In this document: positions 20,232-31,895 of the stretch, one piece after another
Layout of the letters: every line of letters begins with the position of its first letter
Position numbering within the stretch: the stretch's first letter is position 1
Assembly (NCBI GenBank): GCA_012931725.1
Contig: CM022948.1
Coordinates: forward strand, 49,548,215 to 49,612,214
DNA from: Litsea cubeba
Taxonomy: Eukaryota > Streptophyta > Magnoliopsida > Laurales > Lauraceae
Direction: 5' to 3'
Length of the DNA stretch: 64,000 nucleotides
Notes under the pieces: generated by a model
Database searches by the model: none
What the model was told of the DNA's origin: nothing
What the model saw: only the letters and a program-made list of their open reading frames with translations
Program-made: the position numbers and the translations under genes

Positions 20232-21641
20232 AAGGGATATGGTGGCTTGATCCCATGCTCCTTGAGTATATCCTCTTCTTTGCTTTGGCGAGGATACCGT
20301 CTACGTCCTTTTTGGTAAGGGCGCGTGACTCATTTTCTTCTCTATTTACTCGTCGTCTTGATGATTCGGAGGAGGTTCATTGTTCGCCTGATTTTGGAAG
20401 GCGAGGAGAAGGTTTTCCATCAGAGTTTTCAATCCGCTGCTGGCCCTGTTCCAACTGCTGGATGCGGGTGATCGCATCTTCTGGAGGTGGATTGCGGGGT
20501 GGTGGCTCAGAATTTGTAGCCAAGACATTCATCCTTCGTGATTCGAACGAAGAAAACTGTCCTGGTGACTGAGCTGGGGCTCATTCTTTTTGAAGAGGAG
20601 CTTGAGGAAGGATCACTCTGCTGTCCTTTGCTTGAAGGAGCAGGGGATTCTTCTGAATGTCTTCTTGTCCTTGAGACGCTGCGGGTCATTGGACGTCGGA
20701 CATGGATTTTTGTTGCTGATTTTTGGCGCCTTCTGGTTTTTCCAACCATATGGACGGCAGCAACTTGGTTGGGTCTTTCTTTTTCGACCCATTTAGGAGA
20801 GACTTGAAGTGTAGGAGGCTGGGTCCTTTGCTTCTGTAGTCTCTTTTGTCGGTATGACGCGCGGCGGCGTATACGGCGAGCAATTTGAGCTTCGGTCAGC
20901 TCTGACTGGGCTTTGACGATGAAGGATGTACTCCCTCGGGCGCAGCAGCCGAGCCTGTCTTCTCTGTAGCTGGGCAAGGACAGGATGCGAACCCTGTCCT
21001 TCGCCTGTTGCAGCGAAGCTTTGAATTTGTGAAGTTCGGCCCCTGTAGAGATGAAGGGTCGAACTGCAGTTTTGTAGGCCTTAGCAGGTGCTTGTGGAGG
21101 CCTTGTAATGCATGACTTGATTTTGGGCTTGTAGGAACAAGCCGGCTCATGCTGGGATGACTTGGAAGTCAGTTGGAGATGGGTCTCTCCTCTTTCATGT
21201 AAGCAAGAGGATAGAACTGGTTCTCCTTGAGTGGGGCCAGGAATGCTGGCTTAGTGGATGTATGGGGACCTTCTCTGTTTTGGTGAAGGTCTTGGGGACC
21301 AAGTCTTGGGGTAGACCTGGTTGTTTGCAGGTTGAGGCTTCGTGGGGCTGCCACGGGCTTCAGGCCTTCTGGTGCTCGCCTTTGGTGTCACGGTAGTGAC
21401 ACGTTGAGAGGCGAGTTTCTGCTTCTTGGAGGGAGCATTTGTTCCTCAGGAAGTGGAATGGTCCCAGCGTCCCGAAGACGATAGTCCGGGGAGTCGAGGT
21501 CGACCCGGAGTTCAGAGAGTTGCCGAGGGAGTTGACACTTCGGCAGCTGATGGGGCGCTTGTAGGTGCGCGTGGTTTGCTTCTGTTGAAGCATGATTTGG
21601 TGCTTGTCCTCATCGAAGGTAATGGTTAATGAAGCTGCCAT
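20232..21641 (-). pseudogene. Inner Tat gag N-terminal region, frame-shifted
   Basis: The likely original start is at 21641 (MAASLTITFDEDKHQIML). From there several basic, Ser/Gln-rich frames (21641-21360, 21150-20896, 20977-20507, 20528-20346) take turns, implying at least three small insertions or deletions. The last piece joins the gag frame at 20231 only after another one-base change. No known domain is visible in this N-terminal extension. Confidence 0.6.
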
Positions 21642-21699
21642 TGTTAGTTTTTCGAAAATTTCTGAAACAAGACCACATCCATTAGTAATCATAAGAATA

Positions 21700-23300
21700 T
21701 AATGATCATAAATGGGAAGTTCTATGGTTTCGTCTTTTCAAATTGCTCGAGGTAGATGACCCAAGCAATATGAGGAAGGCAAAATGCCATAGAAGGTACA
21801 ATTGTTCTGATCGCAGATATGGTAAGCCCGGAATGGGCATCCCAGTTACTGCTAGAAGCAATTGTGAACTTAAATTCGACTTATCGAGAAGCAGAGCTTG
21901 CTCGAGGTAAGAAGAATATAAAGTTGGAGTTACAGATGTGCCGGTCGCAATACAGTAGACCCTGAAAGGGCGTACTAGTACCGCTAGACACAAATGTTTT
22001 GAGACCGCATCTATGAGATGAGATTCTCTGTTTTGAAAGGTCAAGATTGGATTCATCAAAGAGAGCAGATGGTATTCCAATCTGAACACCGGTCTCAGCG
22101 ATTTCCGCGAGCGCCAGTGCTCAGAAAGAAATGAACCATGATTTCTCGGATCTGAATCTAAAAATGACGAGTTTTTTTTTTTGAAAAGCCAATATCGGGT
22201 CTATCAAAGAGAGCAAAAGGCACTCCAATCTGAACACGGTCTCGGCGATTTCCGCGAGCGCCAAGTGCCCAGAAAGGAGAAGACCAAGATTTCTCTAATC
22301 TAAACCCAAAATGACGGAAGTTTTTTTTTTTTGAAGTTTTTTTTTTTCAAGATTTTTTTTTTTAAAAAAAAATCTTTTTTTTTATTTTTTTTTTATATTT
22401 TTATTTTTTTTTATTTTTTTTTAAGATTTTTTTTTTGAAAATTTTTTTTATTTTTTATTTTTTATTTTAAAATTTTTATTTTTAAAAATTTTATTTTTGA
22501 AAAAAAATTTATTTAAAAGACGAGAGAGTACACATAGGCCTCCTAACCCGGTCTTATGAAATCTTGATTGATAGAATTGCCCCCAGGTAAGGGTAGGATT
22601 ACTTAATGAACCCGTTTGGAGGACCCTTGCCTAGAACAGTCAAGCTGTCTCCACACTCTGGACATGGCTTTTCTTTGAATCAACCATGATCAAAGAACAC
22701 AGTTGGTTTAACCTTAGTGGTCTATGTCTTTTTTTTTTATATATGTATATATATATATATTTTTTTTATTTTATTTTTATGAATTCATCGAAGAGAAACA
22801 ATGGCCCAAAACCTTAGTCGAATAGGCTCAACATTTCTGCAAGCGCGATGAACGATAGGAACGGATCAAGGTTTCTCAATTTTGAATCCAAATTGAGAAA
22901 TCTAAATTTTTTTTTATATATATATATATAAAAATTTTTTTTTTTTATTTTTAATGAACTCATCGAAGAGAAACAATGGCCCAACCCCTGATCCGAACAC
23001 GGTCTCGGCGATTTCCGCGAGCGCCAGTGCCCAGAAGGGAAAGGATCAAAGTTTCTCAATTTTGAATCCAAAAATGAAAAATCTGATTTTTTTTGTTTTT
23101 TTTTTTTTTGAAAAGAGAAAGAGTGGAAATAAATTCAAAGAATTAGAAATTTCCAAACAAAAAATCTCATCTCATTTTTTTTTTTTTTTGCGGAATTCAA
23201 CATAGGCCACCAATTATAAAGTAGCCAAGGAATCAAGAAAAGAAATATAAGCATAGAGCAAAATATATGATATGCAAATATTTCATTTCTAGCATCGTGT
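21700..23300. repeat. Repeat-rich leader of the inner Tat element
   Basis: This 5' untranslated region holds four copies of a phrase with GGTCTC(A/G)GCGATTTCCGCGAG and CAGAA(A/G)G (about 22093, 22243, 22990 and a diverged copy at about 22830), each followed by AAAATGACG- or AAAATGAAAA-like text. Around 21790-21990 a 125-bp phrase (AATGGGCATCCCAGTTACTGC against AAAGGGCGTACTAGTACCGC) is duplicated. 22310-22510 is nearly pure A/T homopolymer; TA runs lie at about 22738-22760 and 22915-22932. No gene is seen. Confidence 0.75.
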
Positions 23301-23311
23301 TCTCAAATAAA

Positions 23312-23333
23312 CGAGTCCCACCGGGTGATGCCA
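23312..23333 (-). other. Primer binding site of the inner Tat element
   Basis: Three bases after the 5' LTR, the sense strand reads TGGCATCACCCGGTGGGACT, complementary to a tRNA 3' end finishing in CCA and preceded by a T-arm-like GAGTCCCACC. I did not identify the tRNA isotype with certainty. Confidence 0.7.
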
Positions 23334-23336
23334 GCT

Positions 23337-25645
23337 TGATGGACCGCGCTCCTGCTCGGTTCCTACCGAGGTCGGCGGACGTGGGAGTCCGTCGGGTCCG
23401 ACCCTTTCGTAACCGGGGGGCAAGGGCGTGCATCAACATTTCTTTTTTTGTGGGTGTGCCAGATTTTCTATTTTACTTGGAATTGCAAGTGGTGATCCGG
23501 AGATCAACCTTCGCAAGTAAAAAGGAAATCAACTTCTTTCAAGTTTTCAATGGCACATATATTTAAGAAAAGAGACATTTTTCTTGATTTGCCGTGAAAG
23601 GCGATTTTTTTTGGCATTTATAGCCGATTTTGGCATTTATAGCCGATTTTTGGCGTTTATAGCCGATTTTGGCGTTTATAGCCGATTTACAATCCTTATC
23701 AACAATGAAAGACAAGAATTGTGATTTTTGTCTCTTTTGAAAAAATACAAACTACAATGAAAAGCAAGAAAAGGAGGATCTAACTTCTCAGGAGATTGTG
23801 GGGGACTCGTTTAGATTGACGGTCGCAAGCCATATGTGGGCTTCGCCATCATCCATGCAGATGAGAACAGAGGATGCTATTTGATTCGCTTGGCTTGGCT
23901 ATAACCTCGGGTTTTTAGAGGACAAAGACCAAAAGAAGGTCCTATGTCCAATAAAAAGCCGAGTAGACGGGCTGAAAAGCCATATCTAAGCCGTTGGAGG
24001 CAGGAGGAGAAGGCAAGGACCTTGGGGGGGGTACCCCCCCAAGGGACTTTTATCACCTTGTTGCGGTGGCCGGTGTAGAATTTCCGCGGAGTTTTCTCTC
24101 TTTTTTCTTTCTCTGGATTTCTGTGCTTCTCTCTGTCTGTGTGTCTGTCTCTTTTTTCCGATCTGGATTCCTTTGGAGTGCTCTCCTATTTATAGGCTCT
24201 TGGTAGCCATTTAGGAGAGTTTATGGGCTTTTAATGTCATTAAGCCGCATAATGGGAGGAGTTACAAAATTGAATTGTTTATTTTGTAACTCCTTTTTCT
24301 TGGCTTCTGATTGGCCGGAGGAGATTGAGGGCATTTAATCGCCTTTAATCGCCATGATGGGAGGAGTTTCATGGGTTAAATGCCATGAATTTCTTGACTT
24401 GTAACTCCCGAATGCTTGCTTCTGATTGGGCCGTCCAAAGAAATGGATTAATGACTGTAATAAAGCTAGTCAATTAATCGCATTAAGTGGTCGCCGAGCA
24501 GCTGAAGAGTCGCGGGCCGTGCCACGTCTTTTGGGATTCTTCTGTCGATGATCATCGATGGATCTTCATGTAGATCGACATCAGATGACCATGTAATTTC
24601 AGGTGTTTGTTGCCAACAGCGGGTCGGTGCCATCTGTCCTGTCGATTTCTCGATCGGTCGGGTAGAAGGCACACTTTTTTGGTTGACCGGGTGGCGATCA
24701 ATACTGTCTTCGATACTCTTGATGATTTACCCGTGTTTTGGACGGATGTCAGAGGACTTGGTGTCTCAAAAGCATGAATTTTGGAAAGTACCAGAGGCTG
24801 GGCTCCTCGAATCGCGAAAAAACGGCGAAAACCGGGGTTTCCGGGGCTTTCCCGGCGACCCCGGGGTCCATGGTCGCCGGCGACCCTGGCCCAGGGTCGC
24901 AGGGGTCTGCGACCCTGGGGGGTTTTCCCCCTTTCGTGTCCCGTTTTGCGTCCGTTTTTGCTTTTTTTCTGATTCTTTTTTCTTCTGTACTTTTCCTTGA
25001 CATTTTGACCATTTATTGGCCTGATTTCTTTGTAGGAAACCTGATGAGAATCCTTGCATTTTATTTTGCAAAGTTTCCAATTTCCTGAGAAAGCCGAAGA
25101 CTTTGTCGCACAGAGCTGCCGATTTTCCGTCAGAAGCTGAAACTAGGTCAAACGATGTCGGAATGACCTGAAATTTGGTGTGAAGCCTCCTGAGCAATAA
25201 ATAAAACCAACCATAGGCTTTGTTTGAGTTTTGAAGCCGTTTGGGGTCCTATCACCTGTAGACTTGCTTTTTGTCGCGATGAAGATGTCGCGGTTTGATG
25301 TGCGGTCAACCGATGTCCGATTGACTTGAAATTTGATAGGGAACCTATTGGAGTCATTTTAAGATGATCCATAGGCTCTGTCTTGGAAATCATGGTCCCG
25401 GAGAGCTTTTGTCACCGAGAGCTCCTTTTCGGCTGTCGGAGAAGCGAAGTTAGGCCAAATGATTTTGAAATGGCCCGAAACTTGTTGTGTACTCCTCTTT
25501 TGGCTGTCTGGAAGAATCTTGCAGTTTTTGTTTGATTCTGACAAGATTTGATTTTTGGAAGCAGCATTGCCTATTTATGGCAGGTTGCGACTTCATGTAG
25601 CTCTTTGGATCTTGAAAAGGCAAAGTGACATTTTTGGTGTCAACA
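23337..25645 (-). repeat. Inner Tat 5' LTR
   Basis: 2309 bp, almost identical to 2814-5126. The sense promoter TATA (CTATAAATA on the - strand) is at 24187-24195. Differences from the other LTR are about nine substitutions (for example CC/CA and TT/TG near 23548-23551, G/A near 24088) plus homopolymer length changes. Confidence 0.95.
24187..24195 (-). promoter_or_regulatory. TATA box in the inner Tat 5' LTR
   Basis: Sense CTATAAATA in the context GAGCCTATAAATAGGAG. The same sequence is at 3665-3673 in the 3' LTR and, in the + orientation, near 31750 in the solo LTR. Confidence 0.7.
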
Positions 25646-25650
25646 AGATC

Positions 25651-27197
25651 GCTCCGAGTGGATGTTCCGTCACGACCACGATGGAGAAGGCTTGGAAATA
25701 GTGGGAGAGTTTGCAAGAAGCGCTGACAAGTGCTAATGCGAGTTTCTCCATTGGGAGATACCTGGTCTCGGTGTCAAGCATGATTTTGCTCGTGTAGTAG
25801 ATCGACATTTACTGTTTGTCGTCCTGTCTAATGAGGACCGAACTGACCGCATGATCCGAGACTGCGAGGTAGAGGTAGAGCACTTCTCCCTGTTTCGGAG
25901 TCGAGAGCAGGGGAGGTGAGGAGAGGTAGGCTTTGAGCCTTTGCAGCGCTTCGTCGCACTCCGATGTCCAATGGAATTTCATATTTTTCTTTAGTAGTTG
26001 AAAGAAAGGCCTACATTTATCTGATGATCTGCTGACGAAACGGTTGAGCGCGACAGCCATGCTGGTGAACTTCTGGACCTGCTTCGTCATCGTCGTTGGA
26101 CTTCGTATTCCAAGGATTACCATGATATGATCTGGATTGGCTTCAATTCCTCTTCTAGTGACCAAGCTTCCAAGGAATTTGCCGGAGCCGACGCCGAACG
26201 CGCATTTGGAGGCGTTGAGTTTGAGCTTGAACCTCCTAAGTATGTCAAACACCTGACTCAGGTCGGCCAAGTTGTCCCGGGACTGCTTGGACTTGACGAC
26301 CATGTCGTCAATGTAGACCTCCACCGTCTTACCTAGTTGGGCATTGAACATCTTCGTGACCAACCTTTGGTAGGTGGCCCCTGCATCCTTTAGTCCAAAG
26401 GGCATGACCTTGTAACAGTAAATGCCTCTGGGCGTTATGAACGTAGTCTTTTCCTCATTAGGTTCATACATCGGTATTTAGTGGTAGCCTCGATAAGCAT
26501 TGAGGAAGCTCATCCTTTCGTGGCCAGTAGTGGCGTCGATCAACTGGTCGTTTTTGGGGATGGGGAAGCTGTCTTTGGGACAGGCCTTGTTTAGGTCAGT
26601 GAAATCGACGCAGACTCTCCACTTTCCAGTTTTCTTTTTGACGACCAGCCATCTCGGATACTTGACCTCCCTGATTGCCTCCGCCTCAAGCAGCTTTCCA
26701 ACCTCCTCGACTACTGCCTCTGACTGTGGTACCCCTGTCCTGCGTGACTTCTGCCTCACTGGTTTGTGTTAAGGGTCCACGCTGAGCCTATGGCACATGA
26801 CTTCGGGGTCAATCCCAAGCATCTCGTAGGGGGTCCAAGCGAAGACCTCCTTGTTTCTGAACAGGAGACTGACGAGTTCGGCCTTCTCCGTCTCAGCAAG
26901 CTGACTGCCAATTAAGAAGTGGCGCTCGAGATCGGTGGGATCGAGCCTGACCTCGGTCAAATCCTCGACACTTTTCTTCTCAGGATCGCGGCCAACCTTA
27001 TCAAGCTCGTCTTCCAGCTCGGCCAATTCACTTGCTGCGACTCTTTCTCTCCGGGCACTACGGCTATTAGACATTGCTGGGCTGCCTGCTGGTCGCCCCT
27101 GACAATGACCACCTTTATTCCACCGTTCTTGTCCTCTAAGGGGAATTTGAGTTTCTAGTGGTGGGTGGAAGGTATTGCTTCCATGCTGTGCAGCCAT
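25651..27197 (-). pseudogene. Outer Tat pol, 5' half: reverse transcriptase and first RNase H
   Basis: One phase from 27197 to 25651 with in-frame stops near 26766, 26475 and 25809. RT motifs include KACPKDSFPIP, the fingers TTFITPRGIYCYKVMPFGLK and YIDDMVVKS with both active-site Asp. The first RNase H begins after 25870 (YLYLAVSDHAVSSVL). The reading continues at 2808 after the inner element. At two of the stops (26475, 25809) the family has other residues at that point and a single base change would suffice, so decay is by point nonsense mutation rather than indels. Confidence 0.85.
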
Positions 27198-29452
27198 GTC
27201 CTCCCCATTATAGCATTATAGGGAGACGGCGCGTCTACCACAAGAAAGTCAACAGTTATGGAGGCGCCTTCCACTTGGACCGTGAGGGAGATCTTCCCCT
27301 TGGGATACACTGGTTTGGCGCTGAAGCCTATCAGGGGAGTCCGTGCTTCCTCCAGGTTTTCTTCTCTGAGGCCCATCCTCCTAAAGCAATCAAAATAAAG
27401 GATCTCGGAAGAGCTTCTGGGGTCGACGAGGATCCTTTGAACTATGCGGTTTTTTAGTTTGAGGGTAACGATCAACGGATCATTATGGGGGGGCTGGACT
27501 CCTCCCAAGTCTTCCTCGGAGAAAGAGATCCTGGGCTTCTCCTTCCGAGCTCTCTTAGACGCCGGTTCGAGCTCGGCAGTCATCACTTGTTTGCCATGTG
27601 CGGCCCTCCTAGCCTCGGCTCGGGCCTGGTTACTCCCCTTTGGGGCGGGAGCCAGGTGGATGACACTGATGAGTTTTTCCGATTCCTCGCTAGAGTGAGC
27701 TCCGTCATCCTGGCGCTGAGCTCGGCTGGTGTTTACTCCTCCTCCTTTCACATATTCCTTTAAGTGCCCTTCCTTGACGAGCTTCTCAAGGTGTGATTTG
27801 AGAGAGAAACAGTCTTCTGTGTTGTGCCCATTCTGCTTGTGGTAGGCACAAAACTTACTCTGGTTTCGGCTGGCGGGGTTGCCTTGCATAGGCTGTGGCT
27901 AGCTGAAGTAGGTCTGGTCTTTAATCTTGTTCAGTATTTTATGGATAGGCTCCACGAACACTGTGTGGACACTTGACCTGGACTTCTTGCCATCATCCGC
28001 ATTGGGAAACGAGACTGCTACCGAGCTGGTGGAAGCTCGGTATCGATTCCTTTCTTCCCTCTGAAACGCCCTTTTCTCCTTTTTGGAGAAGGATTTCTTT
28101 GGGGGGGGGTGGCGGTCATGCTGGGTGGCTTGATCTTCGGGTCTGGATTGGCCTTTGGAGGCGGGTTTAGAGACGCCGAAGCTCTCATTGGCCCTGACCT
28201 CGTCCTACTCTTGGGCGACGTACTTATTTACCCTGGCCATTAGTGCTTCTATTGAGGTCATGGGGCTCCCAACCAGCTCTTTGCGAAGGTCATTGCCTAG
28301 CAACAGGGCGTGCTGGAAGGACATGATCGCCACTTCATCGTTGGAGTTCTCGATCTGGCTATAGACAGTCCAGAATCTCTTAGTGAACTAGGTGATACTC
28401 TCGTTCCACCTCATTTTAAAGGCCATGATGTCGCCATCTGTCTTTGGGATGACTCTGTGGGCCTGGAACTTCCCCAGGAAGGAGTTCCGCAACTGGTGCC
28501 AACTCGAGATTGATCCTTCGGGGAGACTGCAAAACCATTTGAGGGGGAGGTCTCCCAGACTCGACGAAAAAACTCTACAGTTCAGATGGCCGACATCGCC
28601 CCACACTGACATCTTCTGAGTGAAATGTCGGAGATGCGCTGTCGGATCCGAGGTACCGTCATAATGAACGAACCTTGGGACGCTGAATCTCTTGGGCATG
28701 AGGAAATCCTTGATTTCCCGAGAGAAAGGAGAAGAGCCGGCATCGCCGGAGTCGTACGAATCCAAAGGATCGCGAGAGAGAGCCTCCATATTGCACCTGA
28801 CAGCCTGTCTGACGAGCTTGTCAAGCCACACTTCTTCGTCTTCTTTGTCTTCGAAGGGGGGCTCTGACCTTCTCTTCGAGTGACTGTTGCTGGAGCCCTC
28901 ATCCTGAGCCCGGCGCTGCCTCTTGCGTTCGAGGTGTTGCCTGAGGTCGATCTCGGATCGATGTCTGGGGTTGATCTCAGATCGATGGGTCCGCCTACTT
29001 TTGGAAGGTCGGGGGCCAACCTTTGCCTCGTGCTCAGGCTGCTCCCGAAGCCGCTGTTGGAGTTGCCGAATCAATTTCTCTTGTTCTCAGATGAGGATGT
29101 TCTGGGCCGCGACATCCCCATCTCTAGTGAAGTGACAGGAATGATGGGACTTACTGACTGCTACAGATTTGTCCCTTTGAGGACGCTCCTGTCGCTATTC
29201 ATCCCGCCGGGGAGGCATAACCTCCTCCTCCGGGGATGAATCCTCTATTCGCTCCGGAAACGGGATCTGAACGAAGAGGTGTGCGTCAAGGCGCTCTTCG
29301 ACTGCAACCGCGCCAGACCTCGCCTCAGATCGCCTTTGAGGAGGAGCGACCGGCGACGGGCCCATGGGTGGTGGCAATTGGGTCATCGCCCTCACAGATT
29401 CTCCACCTTTAGCCTTTGAGGATTCTCCGCCTTTTCTTAGCCTTGGGGGCAT
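27155..29452 (-). pseudogene. Outer Tat gag and protease
   Basis: A single phase from 29452 with in-frame stops near 29195, 28388, 28208 and 27898. Gag is recognised by the conserved core KFSVPRFVHYDGTSDPT-like segment (here KRFSVPRFVHYDGTSDP, about 28700) and WFCSLPEGSISSW. A zinc knuckle of the form CAYHKQNGHNTEDC follows at about 27860. The protease shows VDPRSSSEILYF, where the usual Gly after Asp-Pro is Arg, and NAIMGRTWLH. The protease frame overlaps the pol frame between 27155 and 27197, which may mark an original frameshift or a later indel. Confidence 0.85.
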
Positions 29453-29480
29453 GGTGTTTGGGAAGATCGGGTTAATGCTT

Positions 29481-29497
29481 CCCCACAGACGGCGCCA
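29481..29497 (-). other. Primer binding site of the outer Tat element
   Basis: Sense TGGCGCCGTCTGTGGGG, two bases after the LTR end CACTTACA. This PBS type is common in plant Ty3/gypsy elements. Confidence 0.85.
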
Positions 29498-29499
29498 AC

Positions 29500-30198
29500 T
29501 GTAAGTGCCTAAATATTACGGACTTTGTAATGGAGGTTATTTTGAGTCTGATGCTCCTTCGAAGATGGTGAATAGCCTGAGATCCTGAAAGGGGAGAAGA
29601 TGAGCACGTCAAAGGACCCTGACTGTGGGCAGCACAAGGCTCTCCGATGCCTAAGTCAGTGAGAGATCTGAGCAATAGGATAGAGATAAGGGAGGAGAGA
29701 GACAGAGTAGCAGCTCTCTGGTTGTTGTTGTGCGTACCTGTGATGGAGTTCGCTCCTCTATTTATAGAGGAGGAGGTCTATATTGCATGGCGGGGCTCAT
29801 GATGACGTCCTAGCATTCCCAAAGGTACTGTCATGTCAGCCCACTATACATTAAATGGCAGTCCGATCAACCCATTATGCATTAAATGCTGGTCTAATCG
29901 GGCCTTACCACATCTGACTTTTGGGCCTAGTCCCATCGGGCCTGGCTTGGAGCCATACTCTGATGGGACGTAGCCGCTAGATGCCGCTCTATCAGGGGTG
30001 AGGGGCGGCCAAGATGGCTTTGTCAGACCCAACTGGATATCCTTGAAAGTACAGTCGTCATCGTCCATCTCGGCTAAAGGTCTGGCTCTGGTGCCGAGCT
30101 GAGTGGTCGAAGTGAAGGCTTCGTATTGAGGTCGGGGATGCCCGAGACCAGAAACAGCCTCAACCTCGGATAGCGCATGAGCAATGTTCGCCGAGACT
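29500..30198 (-). repeat. Outer Tat 5' LTR, interrupted
   Basis: Begins TGTAAGTGCC in + orientation next to the PBS. A TATA-like CTATAAATAG is on the - strand at 29759-29767. The LTR is interrupted at 30198 by a solo LTR and probably resumes at 40308 for about 20 bases to CCAACA; that end is uncertain because the partner LTR is outside the window. Confidence 0.7.
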
Positions 30199-31895
30199 TG
30201 TTGACACCAAAAATGTCACTTTGCCTCTTCAAGATCCAAAGAGCTACATGAAGTCGCAACCTGCCATAAATAGGTAATGCTACTTCCAAAAAATCAAATC
30301 TTGTCAGAATCAAACAAAAGCTGCAAGATCCTTCAAGACAGCCAAAAGAGGAGTACACAAGAAGTTTCGGGCCATTTCAAAATCATTTTGGCCTAACTTC
30401 GCTTCTCCGGCAGTTGAAAAGGAGCTCCCAGCGGCGAAGAGCATCGAAGACACCAAATCTTCAATCAGAGCCGATGGATGGTCTCAAAATACATCCAAAA
30501 GGCCTCTCGGCGGCGACAACGTTTGACCCTACATCAACCCTCGAACAGCTAAATCAGGCCTCTCGGCGGCGAAGCTCCCCGGGACCATGGTTTCCAAGAC
30601 AGCTCCACAGACTCCAATAGGTTCCCTGTCAAATTTCAAGTCAATCGGACATCAGTTGACCGCACATCAAGCCGCGACATCTTCATCGTGACAAAAGCAA
30701 GTCTACTGGCAATAGGACACCAAATGGCTTCAAAACTCAAACAAAAGCCTATGGTTGGCCTTATTTATTTCTCAGGAGGCTTCACCTCAAATTTCAGGTC
30801 ATTCTGACATCGTTTGGCCCAGTTTCAGCTTCTGACGGAAAATCGGCAGCTCTGCGCGACAAAGTCTTCGGTTTTCTCAAAAAATTGAAAACTTTGCAAA
30901 ATAAAATGCAAGGATTCTCATCAGGTTTTCTACAGGGAAATCAGGCCAATAAATGGTCAAAAATGTCAAGGAAAAATACAGAAGAAAAAAGAATCAAAAA
31001 ACAGCAAAAACGGACACAAAACGGGACAAAAGGAGGGAAAACCCCCCAGGGTCGCAGACCCCTGCAACCCTGGAGCCCGGGATCGCCGGGAGGGCCCCGG
31101 AAACTCCGTTTTTCGCCGTTTCTTCACTATTCGAAGCGTCCGACTCCTTTGATTTTCCAAAATTCATACTTTTGAGACACCAAATCCTCTGTCATCCGTC
31201 AAAAACACGGGTCAATCATCAAGAGTATCGAAATCAACATTGATCGCTAACCGGTCAACCAAAAAAAAGTGTGCTTTCTACCCCACCGATCGAGAAATCG
31301 ACAGGACAGATGACACCGACCCGCTGTTGGCAACCAATACCTGAAGTTATATGGTCATCTGATGCCGATCTACATGAAGATCCATCATTGATCATCACCA
31401 GAAGAATCCCAAAAGACGCGGCACGGCCCGCGACTTTTCAACTGCTCGGCGACCACTTAATGTGATTAACTGACTAGCTTTATTACAGTCATTAATCCAT
31501 TTCTTTGGACGGCCCAATCAAAAGCAACCATCCAGGAGTTATAAGTCAAGAGACTCATGACATTTAAACCATGAAACTCCTCCCATCATGGCGATTAAAG
31601 GCGATTAAATGCCCTCAATCTCCTCCGGCCAATCAGAAGCCAAGAAAAAGGAGTTACAAAATAAAGGAATTAAATCCTATAACTCCTCCCATTATGCGGC
31701 TTAATGACAATAAAAGCCCATAAATCCTCCTAAATGGCTACCAAAAAGCCTATAAATAGGATAGCACTCCAAGAAGAAAGGACAATACAGAAAACACACA
31801 ACAGACTGTAGAAAATCCGGAAACTCAGACAGAAAAAGGCATCAGAAATCCAGAGAAAGAAAGAGAGAAAACTCTGCGGAAGTTCTACACCGACC

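Larger units (their letters stand above)
2814..25645 (-). mobile_element. Inner Tat LTR retrotransposon, 22.8 kb, young but defective
   Basis: Bounded by LTRs of 2313 bp (2814-5126) and 2309 bp (23337-25645) and by a perfect 5-bp duplication AGATC. Sense order on the - strand is 5' LTR, PBS, long repeat-rich leader, gag, protease, G-patch, RT, RNase H, second RNase H, integrase, a repeat-rich 3' region containing a convergent + strand gene, PPT, 3' LTR. Size, dual RNase H, G-patch, YVDD RT, very long LTRs and the extra gene place it in the Tat (Ogre-like) lineage of Ty3/gypsy. By hand I count about nine substitutions and four length differences between the LTRs, so insertion was recent. Yet gag, protease and integrase are broken, so it was probably copied with proteins supplied by a relative. 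Confidence 0.92.
1..30198 (-). mobile_element. Outer Tat-type Ty3/gypsy element, old, interrupted
   Basis: Parts in - strand order are 5' LTR (from 29500 rightwards), PBS (29481-29497), gag-protease (29452-27155), RT (27197-25651), then after the inserted inner element RNase H and integrase (2808-849), then a 3' non-coding region with a minisatellite that runs to the window start. The 3' LTR lies outside the window. Two RNase H regions and the PBS TGGCGCCGTCTGTGGGG fit the Tat lineage. The element is split at 2809-2813/25646-25650 by the inner Tat element; removing that insert rejoins pol in one frame. Coding parts carry many in-frame stops, so it is old and inactive. The right LTR is itself interrupted at 30198 by a solo LTR and probably resumes at 40308, ending near CCAACA at about 40326. 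Confidence 0.85.
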
